NCBI RefSeq assembly: GCF_003545805.1
Contig: NZ_NMQR01000016.1
Location: forward strand, 35,630-99,629
Origin: Photorhabdus sp. CRCIA-P01
GTDB taxonomy: Bacteria > Pseudomonadota > Gammaproteobacteria > Enterobacterales > Enterobacteriaceae
Length of the DNA stretch: 64,000 nucleotides
Direction of reading: 5' to 3'
The notes beneath the pieces are model-generated. The model searched no databases and was not told where the DNA came from. It saw only the letters and a list, made by a program, of their open reading frames with translations. Every line of letters starts with the position of its first letter. The stretch's first letter is position 1. Made by a program: the position numbers and the translations under genes. This document shows positions 43,016 to 51,607 of this stretch, in pieces.

Positions 43016-43045
43016 GATCTTCCTGAGCAGTACGACAGGAAGATC
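43016..43045 (-). terminator. Strong hairpin after the type III effector gene
   Basis: GATCTTCCTG (43016-43025) and CAGGAAGATC (43036-43045) form a perfect 10-bp stem with a 10-base loop, about 48 bases beyond the effector stop on the minus strand. It has no following T-run, so it may end transcription with Rho or protect the 3' end. Confidence 0.4.
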
Positions 43046-43092
43046 TATTGATAAAAGAAATTGATCAGATTTTCTTCTAGTGAAAAGGGTAC

Positions 43093-44676
43093 TTATCTGG
43101 AGCTTGTTTTTATGCTGCCATCAGCGTTAACTGTTGCCCGGCTTCCACCGTACAGATCTTTCTTGAAAGTAGAGTAATCTGTGTGGACATCATCACGGCC
43201 TTCCACTTCTAATTGTGCCAATATTTCCTGGCTGGATACGCTAAATCCTTTGGCATGTATAGGAGAAGAGAAAGGTTCGGTATAGAGATTCAATCCCCAC
43301 TGAGGTGTTAAACCGTGGTTAGCCGCACCTAAATTAACTTCAATCATAGAATGATGATTATCATCCACCAGATAACCTGTTGCCAGCCATCGAGTGAGCT
43401 CTTTCATTTCCCGCTCCCCACGCTGAATTGACTGATCTGTTGATTCGCCGTGAGTAGGCGTACCTAAAGCAAGATCATTTTTCAAGCCCGCACCTAACAA
43501 TCTGGCTGCGGTAATAAAACGGTCCGTGGTGCCGGAAGGTGCAGCGACAGTTGGCAAATTGTGTAAAGCTGCATCCTTGGAAAATCCTGTATTTTCTTTC
43601 ACATTCCAAACAGAAAAACCGTTACCACGTTGTACGATAATGTTTTCCTTAGCTAGTTCTTGATGTGCTTTGACAGGTTCTGACCGACCAAATTGATAGT
43701 CAGTTCTGTCCAGCCGGTTGCGGGGATTTAAACTGGCAAACGTTAACTCCCGGCTGGTCAGACGATCATTGGCCTCAAGTGAAGCGGCGGTTGACCAGAC
43801 GCCATCTTTATTTTTATCAAGGGCTGTTTCTCTGAAATCACCCTGAACCGCTGTAAGGCTATTGCCAGCCAGAGCAGGGTTACTGATAACTTCTTGCCCT
43901 TTTACCTGTTTAGTCACCTGATATAATTCGGGATTTTCAGAGGCATTAAATTTATTTTCATTTTTAAACGTGTAGAGTTTCAACTGATCAGGTAAGGGTT
44001 TTTCCTTAGTGGAACCGCGGGCAGTTGCAAATTTTTTACTTTCCAAGTAACCAATATCAATTATGTCTTTGAATTCTGATTTCAATTCAGGTGATGAATA
44101 AATTTTCTCCAGAGTATCCCGGAAATAAGCTGAGTTGGTGAGATCATAATAAGCAGTGGCCTTCTCCCTCAATGTTAGCGGTTCTGTATCCGCCCTATCA
44201 GATCTCACACCATTCTGCCGTGCTTCGCTAATGATTCGAGTAAATCCACCTGCGCTAAGCTGACCGACAATACTAAAATCGGGTTTCTCTTTGATAATAC
44301 TGCCATCAGTCATTTTAGTGATTGCGTTATCTCCGGTATAGGCATGAAGCATTTTAGTGACTGCGGTTAATTCATTACCCTCCGCCCGAACGAAAAGTTT
44401 TACCAAGTTAGATAAGAGAGAATCAACCGTTTTGTGGGCAGCGGTGCTTTCGCTGGCTAAACGAGAGATATTAGCTTCAATTTGTTGATTGGTCACGACG
44501 GATTTTTCATTCCATCGTGTGATAACCGAGGTCGGTGCTGTCAGTGGATTATCAATGGTATTATTTAATAATGGCTCGCAGCAATGGCTAGTTTTATCTG
44601 TTGCAGTTGGTTGATGCAATTCAGTTTGATGAATATCGATTCTGGTGTTAGCTCTCTGTATTGAAAAATCCGGCAT
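43093..44676 (-). CDS. Putative type III secretion effector of unknown activity
   Basis: I do not recognise the activity of this 527-residue soluble protein. Effector status is inferred: it follows a CesT-type chaperone gene by 56 bases on the same strand, its N-terminus is polar and Ser/Thr/Gln-rich as in secreted effectors, and it has no signal peptide or membrane segment. Visible features: an EF-hand-like loop start DKNKDGVW (287-294) lacking the final acidic residue; a conserved-looking C-terminal part with His-rich DDNHHSMIEVNLGAANHG (439-455). GGAGAAAAAA precedes the ATG. No T3SS apparatus genes are in the window, so secretion would rely on a system elsewhere. Alternative: a chaperone-bound toxin of another route. 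Confidence 0.55.
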   Translation of the reverse strand: MPDFSIQRANTRIDIHQTELHQPTATDKTSHCCEPLLNNTIDNPLTAPTSVITRWNEKSVVTNQQIEANISRLASESTAAHKTVDSLLSNLVKLFVRAEGNELTAVTKMLHAYTGDNAITKMTDGSIIKEKPDFSIVGQLSAGGFTRIISEARQNGVRSDRADTEPLTLREKATAYYDLTNSAYFRDTLEKIYSSPELKSEFKDIIDIGYLESKKFATARGSTKEKPLPDQLKLYTFKNENKFNASENPELYQVTKQVKGQEVISNPALAGNSLTAVQGDFRETALDKNKDGVWSTAASLEANDRLTSRELTFASLNPRNRLDRTDYQFGRSEPVKAHQELAKENIIVQRGNGFSVWNVKENTGFSKDAALHNLPTVAAPSGTTDRFITAARLLGAGLKNDLALGTPTHGESTDQSIQRGEREMKELTRWLATGYLVDDNHHSMIEVNLGAANHGLTPQWGLNLYTEPFSSPIHAKGFSVSSQEILAQLEVEGRDDVHTDYSTFKKDLYGGSRATVNADGSIKTSSR

Positions 44677-44732
44677 ATTTTTTCTCCATTATTTTATTTT
44701 TTGCTGTGAACCTTTTGGCATGAGAAAACAGA

Positions 44733-45143
44733 TCAAACTAGAATATCGTGGGTTGAAGCTGAAGTGGTGGGTTTAGTTTCTGGAAAAGGAAGTTCAGCTC
44801 TTATTTTTTGCAGGTTCCCCAGAATATTAGCCAAGTCAGTAGCATCGATTCGTTCTATATCTTGTAATAAACAGAGACGAATAGTTTGCGTTGGCTGATG
44901 TAATGCAAGCCATGCTCCTCCAAGTATATTTATATTACTGTTTAATGAGAGCCAAAATTCCGCATCACTATTAACAAACGAAGCTACTGTATGATGAAAA
45001 GTCAGCATCGATCCTGTTGAATCTACTTCTAACCACCAGGGGCCATGATCACCAATGTTCAATTGCACCGCGCCGGTGGAAAGATTCAACATAATGTTGG
45101 TTTGAGTGGCAAAATCTGCGCATAGTTTTTCTAATCTGGACAT
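44733..45143 (-). CDS. CesT-family type III secretion chaperone
   Basis: A 136-residue acidic protein whose pattern MSRLEKLCADFATQTNIMLNL... with alternating beta strands (GPWWLEVDSTGSMLTFHHTV; FWLSLNSNINILGGAWLALH; TIRLCLLQDIERID) and a final helix (ATDLANILGNLQKIRAEL) is that of class I effector chaperones such as CesT and SycE. Such proteins bind the N-terminus of one effector and keep it ready for export. It is the first gene of a two-gene unit with the putative effector, its probable partner. Family assignment is by eye from fold pattern and context. Confidence 0.65.
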   Translation of the reverse strand: MSRLEKLCADFATQTNIMLNLSTGAVQLNIGDHGPWWLEVDSTGSMLTFHHTVASFVNSDAEFWLSLNSNINILGGAWLALHQPTQTIRLCLLQDIERIDATDLANILGNLQKIRAELPFPETKPTTSASTHDILV

Positions 45144-46037
45144 AAATAAATCTCATCAAGAAAATTAACAGTAAAATATCTTCTAAATTATGTGGTCGGA
45201 GCGTAGGATCGTCTATCAAAAACAGACAAGGATATTGTAAGAATTAATCAGATAAATAGGTTCTTTGTGGTAACGAAGTAATATCGTCAACATATGGTGA
45301 CGGTTGGTTTTTTATGAAGAATCTGGCGCTAAACCTAGCGGGATAAGGTGACATAGCCAATCTCAATACTGAGTTCGGCGATGATTTTCGAGTATTTTGT
45401 AGACTGAGGAGATAGGCCGAACATATTGCGTGATGACTATATTGTGTGATGACTATATTGTGTGATGACTATATTGTGTGATGACTATGGCAAGAAAATG
45501 GAAGCGTTTAAGGCATTGTTATTACTTTGACATACCTAGATTTTATCTGGATTATTTAAAGTTACGACACCTAATATGACCGGTAAAATAGTTTGCATAT
45601 TTTTTTATTCTTTAAATAATATTTATATCAATAATAAGGTGTCGGTATATTATCACTTGATCTTTTGTTGTTATTTTGGTTTGGCATAGATGGGATGTTT
45701 TTATTATTTGATTCATTAAAAATAAAATTTAATGATTAATCATGATAGTTAGTAAGGATAATGCTTTTCTCATGTAAATCAAATTATTATTTTTTTTATT
45801 TTGTAGTAATGATAATTAAGTGTCGAGTGAGTAAGTTTAGGTTTTTATTTTTTGTGGATCTGGAGTTTGTAAGATTAAATAAATCAATGGTCTGCATTGT
45901 TATTTGGCTGCCATTTTTTACCTTATGCTTTTCATAATTATATTCATTTTGCATTTGTTGAATTTTATTGTAATTACAGACTTGAGTGAATGAATTTTCT
46001 CTCCCACTATTATTAGTGTATCGACCTGATAATAACG
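45144..46037. other. Long AT-rich non-coding stretch
   Basis: About 890 bases without a supportable gene between the type III chaperone start and a palindromic element. It contains the 16-bp tandem repeat at 45423 and very AT-rich DNA from about 45540 onward, which would be a typical H-NS target. The promoter of the chaperone-effector unit must lie at its left end. Confidence 0.5.
45423..45488. repeat. 16-bp tandem repeat, about four copies
   Basis: Three exact copies of TGATGACTATATTGTG (45431, 45447, 45463) are followed by a 10-base partial copy and preceded by an imperfect 8-base one. The unit contains no stop-free frame of interest and lies upstream of the type III chaperone gene by about 280 bases. 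Confidence 0.9.
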
Positions 46038-46178
46038 GCCTATCCCAATAAGGCTATTTTATTTGCCATTTTGAACCTAGGCAGTGCTCAAAATCCTCAC
46101 GTACTACGTGTACGCTCCGGTTTTTCCGCGCTGTCCGTGTTCAAACTGCCTGCAACAATTACGCCTATTGGGATTGGC
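46038..46178. repeat. Palindromic repeat element of about 140 bp
   Basis: The outer ends GGCCTATCCCAATAAGGC (46038-46055) and GCCTATTGGGATTGGC (46163-46178) are imperfect inverted repeats; nested inside are GAACCTAGGCAGT and TTCAAACTGCCTGC, and the centre holds the near-palindrome ACGTACTACGTGTACG. The whole can fold as one long hairpin. From memory such elements recur in Photorhabdus genomes; only one copy is present here, so repetitiveness is not shown by the window. Confidence 0.55.
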
Positions 46179-46227
46179 GCTAAGCATCGAATTAATATTC
46201 CAGAATAAAAAAAGGAAAATAACAATT

Positions 46228-48105
46228 ATGAGCGAATTATGCCTAGGCGGCTCTATTGATAGCCAAAAAATTACAGAAAATTGGGTGGAGTTTCAATTAG
46301 TTGATGAACAAGATAATCCATTAGTGAATATGCCTTATCGTCTGATAAGCAGCGGAAGGTTGCGAGATGAGCGCAAAGGTGTGACTAATAATCAAGGGTT
46401 GCTTAGGGAAGAAAACTTGTCACCTGATGCGGTAACGTTATATATCAGTGCACAACCATTAGCTGATGAAATGGAACAGCGTCCATTACGGGAAAAACGC
46501 AGTATTAGGGCATCAGTTGTCAAACCAAAAGCAGAAACGGAAGGTCATCAACACCGTTATGTGACGATTGGACAGATAAGTGATGGCTTACCTGTAATTG
46601 ATAAATGGATAGAAGAGAAACCACCACGTTATCATTTTCCAGACCCTGTACCGAAAGGTTTTCGTGTTCTCTCAACAAACTGCCGATATATTTTGGAAGT
46701 GTGTCCGTTTCGTGCGTGGATATTATTGTTACATCATCAGAAAGATTATTCCTTGGTGAATGCTTATAATTTGGCATTAATGGGATTGCTGTCATATTTT
46801 GATGATAATGTCGATATGGCTGGTTCTATTACTCATTTTTTTAACCGACAAATGCTGGATATATCTCAATTGCCCAGTAAGGTGGAAAAAATAGCGCGTG
46901 CTCCCATTGTTTATGATGTGCCATTTCGTGAACGTTACACTGATGTTGTATTTATTGATTCAAAAGCGGGTGAAAGTGGAATAGGAGATACGGAGTTATT
47001 TTATGTCGCTAATCAACAGGAAATTATTATTAGCTGGCGGGGAACGGCGAGCGTCAATGATGCCCTCACTGATATTATGTATCAACCATTGAAATTGGGT
47101 TGTGAGCCAGACGGTGTATGCAGTGGTTTTATTAATAATGGTAAGGTTCATCGGGGTTTTTGGGAAGCATTTAATCTTATTGGTCAGTTAAAAGTTCCCG
47201 ATTCTGATCAAAATGTGTTTGATAACGTTATTGAGTTAGCTAAAAACCGAGATTTATTTATTTGTGGGCACAGTTTGGGGGGCGCTTTAGGGTTATTACA
47301 TAGTGCCCAACTAAAAGAATATCATCCTTGTTTATATAGTTATGGAATGCCTCGGACATTAACCCGTAGTGCGGTACAAGAATTAGAAGAGATTACGCAT
47401 TACCGTCATGTGAATGAAAATGATCTGGTTCCTTCTATGCCTCCGGAAAAAGACTTGGATAACTGGCTTTATAATTATTGGGGGCCTTTGGGTTATCTAT
47501 TTAGTACCATTGAATTGTTAGGTTTAACGAAAGGTCAGGAAGTTTTCTTACATCATGGGGAAATAGTTCACTTTTATAAAGCTGATCTCATTATTGAAAC
47601 GTTAAAAAAGAGTGATTCAAACGATTTTATATGGCTTACAGAAATATTACCTGTCATGGCAAAATTGTATTTGATTCCATCATTGAATCATGAAACGAAA
47701 GATAATATGAAGGTGGCATTGGAGATTCAGAAAGAATTTTTTAAACAAATAAGCGACGCTGATAAGAATAAGTGGTTTCCACGTAATGCAAACCCGACTT
47801 TGAAATATTCCTTAGGGGTACCTGATCATCGTATGCTTAAATATATTCATTACATTGGCGATCGAATTGCAGAGTTGTTTGTGCCAGAAAAATATTATTT
47901 TTATCAAGATCAGAAGCAATTATTTGAAAATACAATGAATGAAAGGAGTGATATTGTTCCTGATATTCGGCAACGTAATACACTGTTTTTGAATATGGAT
48001 AACCAATTAGAGCTAGCACTTATTGATACTTTGCAAGATAAACGGGGTACTTTGGCTTTAATACGTTATACCAATATTGCTACGCGGATTGAGAAAGAGT
48101 TATGA
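46228..48105 (+). CDS. Class 3 lipase-domain protein, probable T6SS-type effector
   Basis: A 625-residue protein with an alpha/beta-hydrolase lipase domain. The nucleophile is S349 in FICGHSLGGALGLLH; the Asp is likely in HVNENDLVPSMPP and the His in FLHHGEIVHFY, the usual class 3 triad layout. The N-terminal 70 residues (VEFQLVDEQDNPLVNMPYRL...GVTNNQGLL) resemble a carboxypeptidase-regulatory-like module often found on T6SS spike-delivered effectors. There is no signal peptide. ATG at 46228 with AAAGGAAAA is chosen; an upstream in-frame start lies inside a repeat element. An immunity gene is not evident next to it. Phospholipase activity is inference. Confidence 0.75.
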   Translation: MSELCLGGSIDSQKITENWVEFQLVDEQDNPLVNMPYRLISSGRLRDERKGVTNNQGLLREENLSPDAVTLYISAQPLADEMEQRPLREKRSIRASVVKPKAETEGHQHRYVTIGQISDGLPVIDKWIEEKPPRYHFPDPVPKGFRVLSTNCRYILEVCPFRAWILLLHHQKDYSLVNAYNLALMGLLSYFDDNVDMAGSITHFFNRQMLDISQLPSKVEKIARAPIVYDVPFRERYTDVVFIDSKAGESGIGDTELFYVANQQEIIISWRGTASVNDALTDIMYQPLKLGCEPDGVCSGFINNGKVHRGFWEAFNLIGQLKVPDSDQNVFDNVIELAKNRDLFICGHSLGGALGLLHSAQLKEYHPCLYSYGMPRTLTRSAVQELEEITHYRHVNENDLVPSMPPEKDLDNWLYNYWGPLGYLFSTIELLGLTKGQEVFLHHGEIVHFYKADLIIETLKKSDSNDFIWLTEILPVMAKLYLIPSLNHETKDNMKVALEIQKEFFKQISDADKNKWFPRNANPTLKYSLGVPDHRMLKYIHYIGDRIAELFVPEKYYFYQDQKQLFENTMNERSDIVPDIRQRNTLFLNMDNQLELALIDTLQDKRGTLALIRYTNIATRIEKEL

Positions 48106-48451
48106 TGAAATAAAGGTGAGTAAATTAAATATTAAGATGAGTGAATTGGTATTTATAACCAAACAATAGATTGCTAGAAAATAATGCCGCCATAATGAGG
48201 CATATGGGCGGACGATGATTGAGATTCTCTTTTCTAATTTTCAGGGTTGATAAGATGAAGCTATCAACCCTGTTATCATTACCAGTAAAAATCTTATCAG
48301 ACTACAGTTTTTATTTCGAGTTTAGTGAAAAGGTTGCATGAGCTGTCCGAAACGAATAACTTCGTAGAGCCTCTATCGATTTGGTTGTTTTGAGTAGAAT
48401 AAACATTTTGTGGATTTGCTAATTTTTGCTAATAAAAAAGGTTTTTTGAAG
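48106..48451. other. Gap between lipase and yfcD
   Basis: No gene is recognised. It contains one clear hairpin at 48242-48272 and otherwise AT-rich sequence leading to yfcD. Confidence 0.4.
48242..48280 (+). terminator. Hairpin terminator after the lipase gene
   Basis: CAGGGTTGAT (48242-48251) and ATCAACCCTG (48263-48272) form a perfect 10-bp stem with an 11-base loop, followed by TTATCATT. It lies 137 bases after the lipase stop. Confidence 0.55.
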
Positions 48452-49018
48452 ATGGAACAAGAGAATATAGTGAGTGTTGAGTGGATCGATATCGTTAATG
48501 AAAATAATGAAGTCATTGCTCAGGCTACGCGTCGGCAAATGCGCGCCCAACGTTTACGACACCGTGCGACTTATATTGTCGTTCATAACGGCATGGGAAA
48601 GATTTTGGTTCAACATCGTACAATAACTAAAGATTTTTATCCGGGAAAACTGGACGCGACTGCGGGTGGTGTGGTGTTGACGGGTGAAAATATGCTGGAT
48701 TCTGCCCGGCGCGAAGCAGAAGAAGAGTTAGGTATTGCCGGTGTGCCTTTTGCAGAACATGGTAGTTTTTATTACGAGGCAGAGAATTGCCGTATTTGTG
48801 GCGCATTATTCAGTTGTATCAGTCACGGTCCATTTGCTTTACAGGAAGCGGAAATTGATGATGTATGCTGGTTGACACCGGAGGAGATAACCGCTCGCTG
48901 TGATGAATTTACTCCTGATTCGTTGAAAGCACTTTCTCTGTGGCTGACACGTAATAACGATTTTGATGAAATTATTGTTTATAAAAAAAATGAGAATAGT
49001 CCAAAAAGAATTATTTAA
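48452..49018 (+). CDS. yfcD: NUDIX hydrolase YfcD
   Basis: A 188-residue Nudix-fold protein close to E. coli YfcD. The Nudix box is visible as [24 protein letters not shown] with the REAEEELG metal-binding core. Relatives of this type resemble isopentenyl-diphosphate isomerase in sequence, but the YfcD substrate is not established. The ATG at 48452 ([17 protein letters not shown]) matches the E. coli N-terminus; an in-frame ATG 42 bases earlier is less likely. It is a core gene standing alone inside the accessory zone, which helps define the insertion limits. Confidence 0.9.
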   Translation: MEQENIVSVEWIDIVNENNEVIAQATRRQMRAQRLRHRATYIVVHNGMGKILVQHRTITKDFYPGKLDATAGGVVLTGENMLDSARREAEEELGIAGVPFAEHGSFYYEAENCRICGALFSCISHGPFALQEAEIDDVCWLTPEEITARCDEFTPDSLKALSLWLTRNNDFDEIIVYKKNENSPKRII

Positions 49019-49138
49019 TTCATCAGAGTAAAAATTAATGAGGTTATACGTTCTGATTGATAAAGTGCTGGAGGATGGCTGGTGCCATCCTCCAATTAAA
49101 GTGTCGTAAAATATGCGTATAGTGGTACAAGTACTATT

Positions 49139-50008
49139 CTATTTAAGCGGTAAATAAATATCCGTCAGTAATTCGTGTGTCGCAACTTCATTCACAAAGT
49201 TAAGGTAGTGAAAGTACAGTGGGAAATCGCGCAGTTCTTCCCCGCTGGCAGGTAGCCAGTCGCGATACAAATATCGCGCACTCTCCGATAAAGAATCATG
49301 TGAACCATAATGGCGAGCTACGGCACAACGCCCACTAGGTATGATGCTGTTAGTCACTTCAAATAGATTATCCTCTTGGATTGGCGCCTCTACTGAGCCG
49401 CAAATATCAAAATGGAAATCTTCTCCTTTTGTCGTTGCCGGATCGTGTGGAGCGATACCATAGGTTTGGCTGCTGATAACCGGCGACAGTCCTGTGGTTT
49501 TGCGCCATTCGATAAAACGTGCGGCGGTTGCATTGACCAATTCAGGTTGACCATGATGAGCCAATATAGCAACGAGTGTTTCTGGAAAATTAACAATTTT
49601 CACATTCATAGTTTGTGTCCTTATATGTTTCTGTTCAGGAATACGCTGGTACCAATTTATCCAAGCCGGTTGTTTACGGAATTGGCTTGGTGTTAGACCA
49701 AATGACTGTTTAAAGGCCCGGCTGAACGATTCTGGGTTTTGGAAACCTGCGTCCAACGCAATATCGATGATTTTTTCTAACGGATTGAATGCCAGACGGT
49801 AAGAAGCCCGCTTTAATCGCATTAGTTGGATATAGCGTCCTACAGGTATGCCGCAGTAATTGGCAAACTGTCTGTGAAAGTGATAACGCGAAAAATTCGC
49901 TACTTCACTCAGTTGTTCCAATGTAAGTGGCTCGCCCAAATGGCGCTCAATATAATTAAATACCTGATTGAACCGTTTGACGTAGGCGTCAGTTTTATCA
50001 TTGTGCAT
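49139..50008 (-). CDS. AraC-family regulator with C-terminal GyrI-like domain
   Basis: A 289-residue regulator built like Rob: N-terminal AraC double helix-turn-helix (FNYIERHLGEPLTLEQLSEVANFSRYHFHRQFANYCGIPVGRYIQ...AGFQNPESFSRAFKQSFGLTPSQFRK) and a C-terminal GyrI/BmrR-like small-molecule domain (VKIVNFPETLVAILAHHG...YGSHDSLSESARYLYRDWLP). Such proteins sense amphipathic drugs or bile-type compounds. ATG at 50008 with GGAG 6 bases upstream is chosen over TTG at 50020. No obvious target gene is adjacent; the neighbours are yfcD and a decayed gene. Confidence 0.85.
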   Translation of the reverse strand: MHNDKTDAYVKRFNQVFNYIERHLGEPLTLEQLSEVANFSRYHFHRQFANYCGIPVGRYIQLMRLKRASYRLAFNPLEKIIDIALDAGFQNPESFSRAFKQSFGLTPSQFRKQPAWINWYQRIPEQKHIRTQTMNVKIVNFPETLVAILAHHGQPELVNATAARFIEWRKTTGLSPVISSQTYGIAPHDPATTKGEDFHFDICGSVEAPIQEDNLFEVTNSIIPSGRCAVARHYGSHDSLSESARYLYRDWLPASGEELRDFPLYFHYLNFVNEVATHELLTDIYLPLK

Positions 50009-50587
50009 TGCATTCTCCAATTAGAGAGCACTATGCCTGAACATAAGGAACATTGCCTGACTGATATTGCTGACTTTTGCGTTAAACCGATGTAGGAAAC
50101 GTTATTTTAAATGAAATTCTAATCGTGTAAGGAAGAAAATAATAGTACATAGCAGGGCGATGCATTTAAAGTACATTAGATAGTAAAAAGAGCATGAAGA
50201 TTTTAAACCTCTTGATCTTTTTAATAAGAACAACCGGATTCTTTAGGGATGAAGAATTCTACGGGGATATGATTGTTAGGCTTGAATAATAGATGGCGTT
50301 TAAAAAATTTAGGTTTTAATAATAGGTAGTGTTTAAGAAATATTGGGGAAAAACTATTTATTATTCTATTATTCTATTATTCTATTATTCTATTATTCTA
50401 TTATTCTATTATTCTATTATTCTATTATTCTATTATTCTATTATTCTATTATTATGATTTAATGGATTTGGTTTGATAGAAGTAGTGAAAGATATTGTAT
50501 GGCCCAGATAATCTTGGTATCCGCTATGATAAAAGCATTTCTCGATATTGAAGTGCCTCAATAGGTATTGTTAGGAATTAGGATAAT
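50009..50587. other. Non-coding stretch with octamer repeat tract
   Basis: About 580 bases without a supportable gene; AT-rich apart from the AraC promoter end. It contains the 8-bp tandem repeat at 50360-50453. Confidence 0.5.
50360..50453. repeat. 8-bp tandem repeat (ATTATTCT), 11.75 copies
   Basis: Eleven exact copies of ATTATTCT run without interruption from 50360, ending in a partial ATTATT. Such perfect short-unit tracts are prone to copy-number change by slipped-strand mispairing. It lies about 135 bases upstream of a decayed membrane-protein frame on the plus strand and about 350 bases from the AraC-type gene start. Confidence 0.95.
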
Positions 50588-50986
50588 GTGGGACTAAATC
50601 ATAGCTATTTGATTCAGCAGTGGATGAGGGCCTTTTTATATAACGGTTATCCATTGGAATTTAGAATCGGCATTTTAAGGTTAAGGGCTTACAGCGTTAT
50701 TTTGGACAGGATCATGGAATGGTTATATTTATTGCGTAATTTCTATTTTAGTATTTATTATGCTTTTTAAGCTGAGGGGGCACGTAAAAATTTATATTTA
50801 AGCAGTTTTTTTACTGTTTCTCTTTCTATTTTTACTTTCATTCAATATAATATTTTATTAAATGGAGGTGTTTTGACATATATATGTCCACATTATTTTA
50901 GTATTTACGATTATGATTCAATTAGTTATGGTGCTTTGTTTTTTTTAGTTGTATATTCTTGTCTTCTTACTATGGGTAAACCTTAA
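50588..50986 (+). pseudogene. Possible decayed membrane-protein gene
   Basis: A frame opens at 50588 (GTG start) and meets TAA at 50768; the same frame then stays open for 71 more codons to 50986 and reads like a membrane protein (LSSFFTVSLSIFTFIQYNILLNGG... and ALFFLVVYSCLLTMGKP). The two parts together look like one gene with an internal stop. I recognise no family. It is convergent with the orphan hcp gene, so it could be a remnant of an effector-immunity or transport gene; that link is a guess. Confidence 0.3.
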
Positions 50987-51040
50987 ATGACTCTCATTTG
51001 GGAGGTGATATTTCATTGGGTGTTAATATACTGTATCTTC

Positions 51041-51502
51041 CTATATACTATAACCGACAGTCCCTGCTATAATATGGTTACACGTTATGCTTTTATATAT
51101 TAACGATAAGGTTTCTTGAGGTTGCTGGTCATTATGTTCTAAAGAGTTGGGATGGAGTACACTGTATTCCAATATTTGAGATCCGATTAGCTTTAAATTA
51201 AAGTGTAATTCTAATCCTCCATTTAAACTTGTCCGATAATGGTCAATAAAACAATCCATTAATTCATTGTTAGAAATCGCAACACCTAATAAAGGCGTTG
51301 ATTTATCAACGGGTTTTGTAATTATCACCGGTTGATGTTTAATGTTTTTCTTACGTAACATTGAGTGGCTTAAACTGTAAACCAGAATTTCATCTTGATG
51401 ATTAATTTGGTATTTATTACCAATCGAGTCAATTGATGAACAACCTGCGGAAATTAATCCCTGATTTTTCCCTTTTATCGTCAAATAAATTAAGTCAGCC
51501 AA
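51041..51502 (-). CDS. hcp: Orphan Hcp-family type VI secretion protein
   Basis: The sequence ADLIYLTIKGKNQGLISAGCSSIDSIGNKYQINHQDEILVYSLSH and the late HPNSLEHNDQQPQETLSLIYKSITCNHIIAGTVGYSI are those of the Hcp family, whose hexameric rings form the T6SS inner tube and carry effectors. It has 153 residues with no C-terminal toxin extension. The start appears to be TTG, with AGGAG 11 bases upstream at the edge of a truncated ERIC element, so expression may be weak. No T6SS structural gene and no clear downstream cargo gene are adjacent. Confidence 0.82.
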   Translation of the reverse strand: MADLIYLTIKGKNQGLISAGCSSIDSIGNKYQINHQDEILVYSLSHSMLRKKNIKHQPVIITKPVDKSTPLLGVAISNNELMDCFIDHYRTSLNGGLELHFNLKLIGSQILEYSVLHPNSLEHNDQQPQETLSLIYKSITCNHIIAGTVGYSI

Positions 51503-51517
51503 AATATATTTACTCCT

Positions 51518-51575
51518 AGTGACCGGGGTGAGTGAGTGCAGCTAACAAAGAGGCAACTTGAAAGATAACGGGTAT
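51518..51575. repeat. Half ERIC element (copy 4, truncated)
   Basis: Only the right half of the element is present: GTGACCGGGGTGAGTGAG...CAACTTGAAAGATAACGGGTAT, matching 27547-27602 almost exactly. The left half is missing, and the break lies directly against the hcp ribosome-binding region. Confidence 0.88.
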
Positions 51576-51607
51576 GTATGTGACTATGTGAAATGGAGGT
51601 ATTTTAT

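Noticed and set aside
43093..44676. YopT/LopT-type cysteine protease effector
   Set aside because: Known Photorhabdus type III effector LopT is of this type, but no matching Cys-His-Asp motif pattern is visible here.
45423..45488. Possible CRISPR array
   Set aside because: Units are directly adjacent with no spacers and are only 16 bp long.
46084..46227. N-terminal extension of the lipase from base 46084
   Set aside because: It lies in a palindromic repeat element, and a good ribosome site points to the ATG at 46228.
50360..50453. Possible CRISPR array or replication-origin iterons
   Set aside because: The unit is 8 bp, without spacers and without DnaA-box likeness; no replication gene is nearby.
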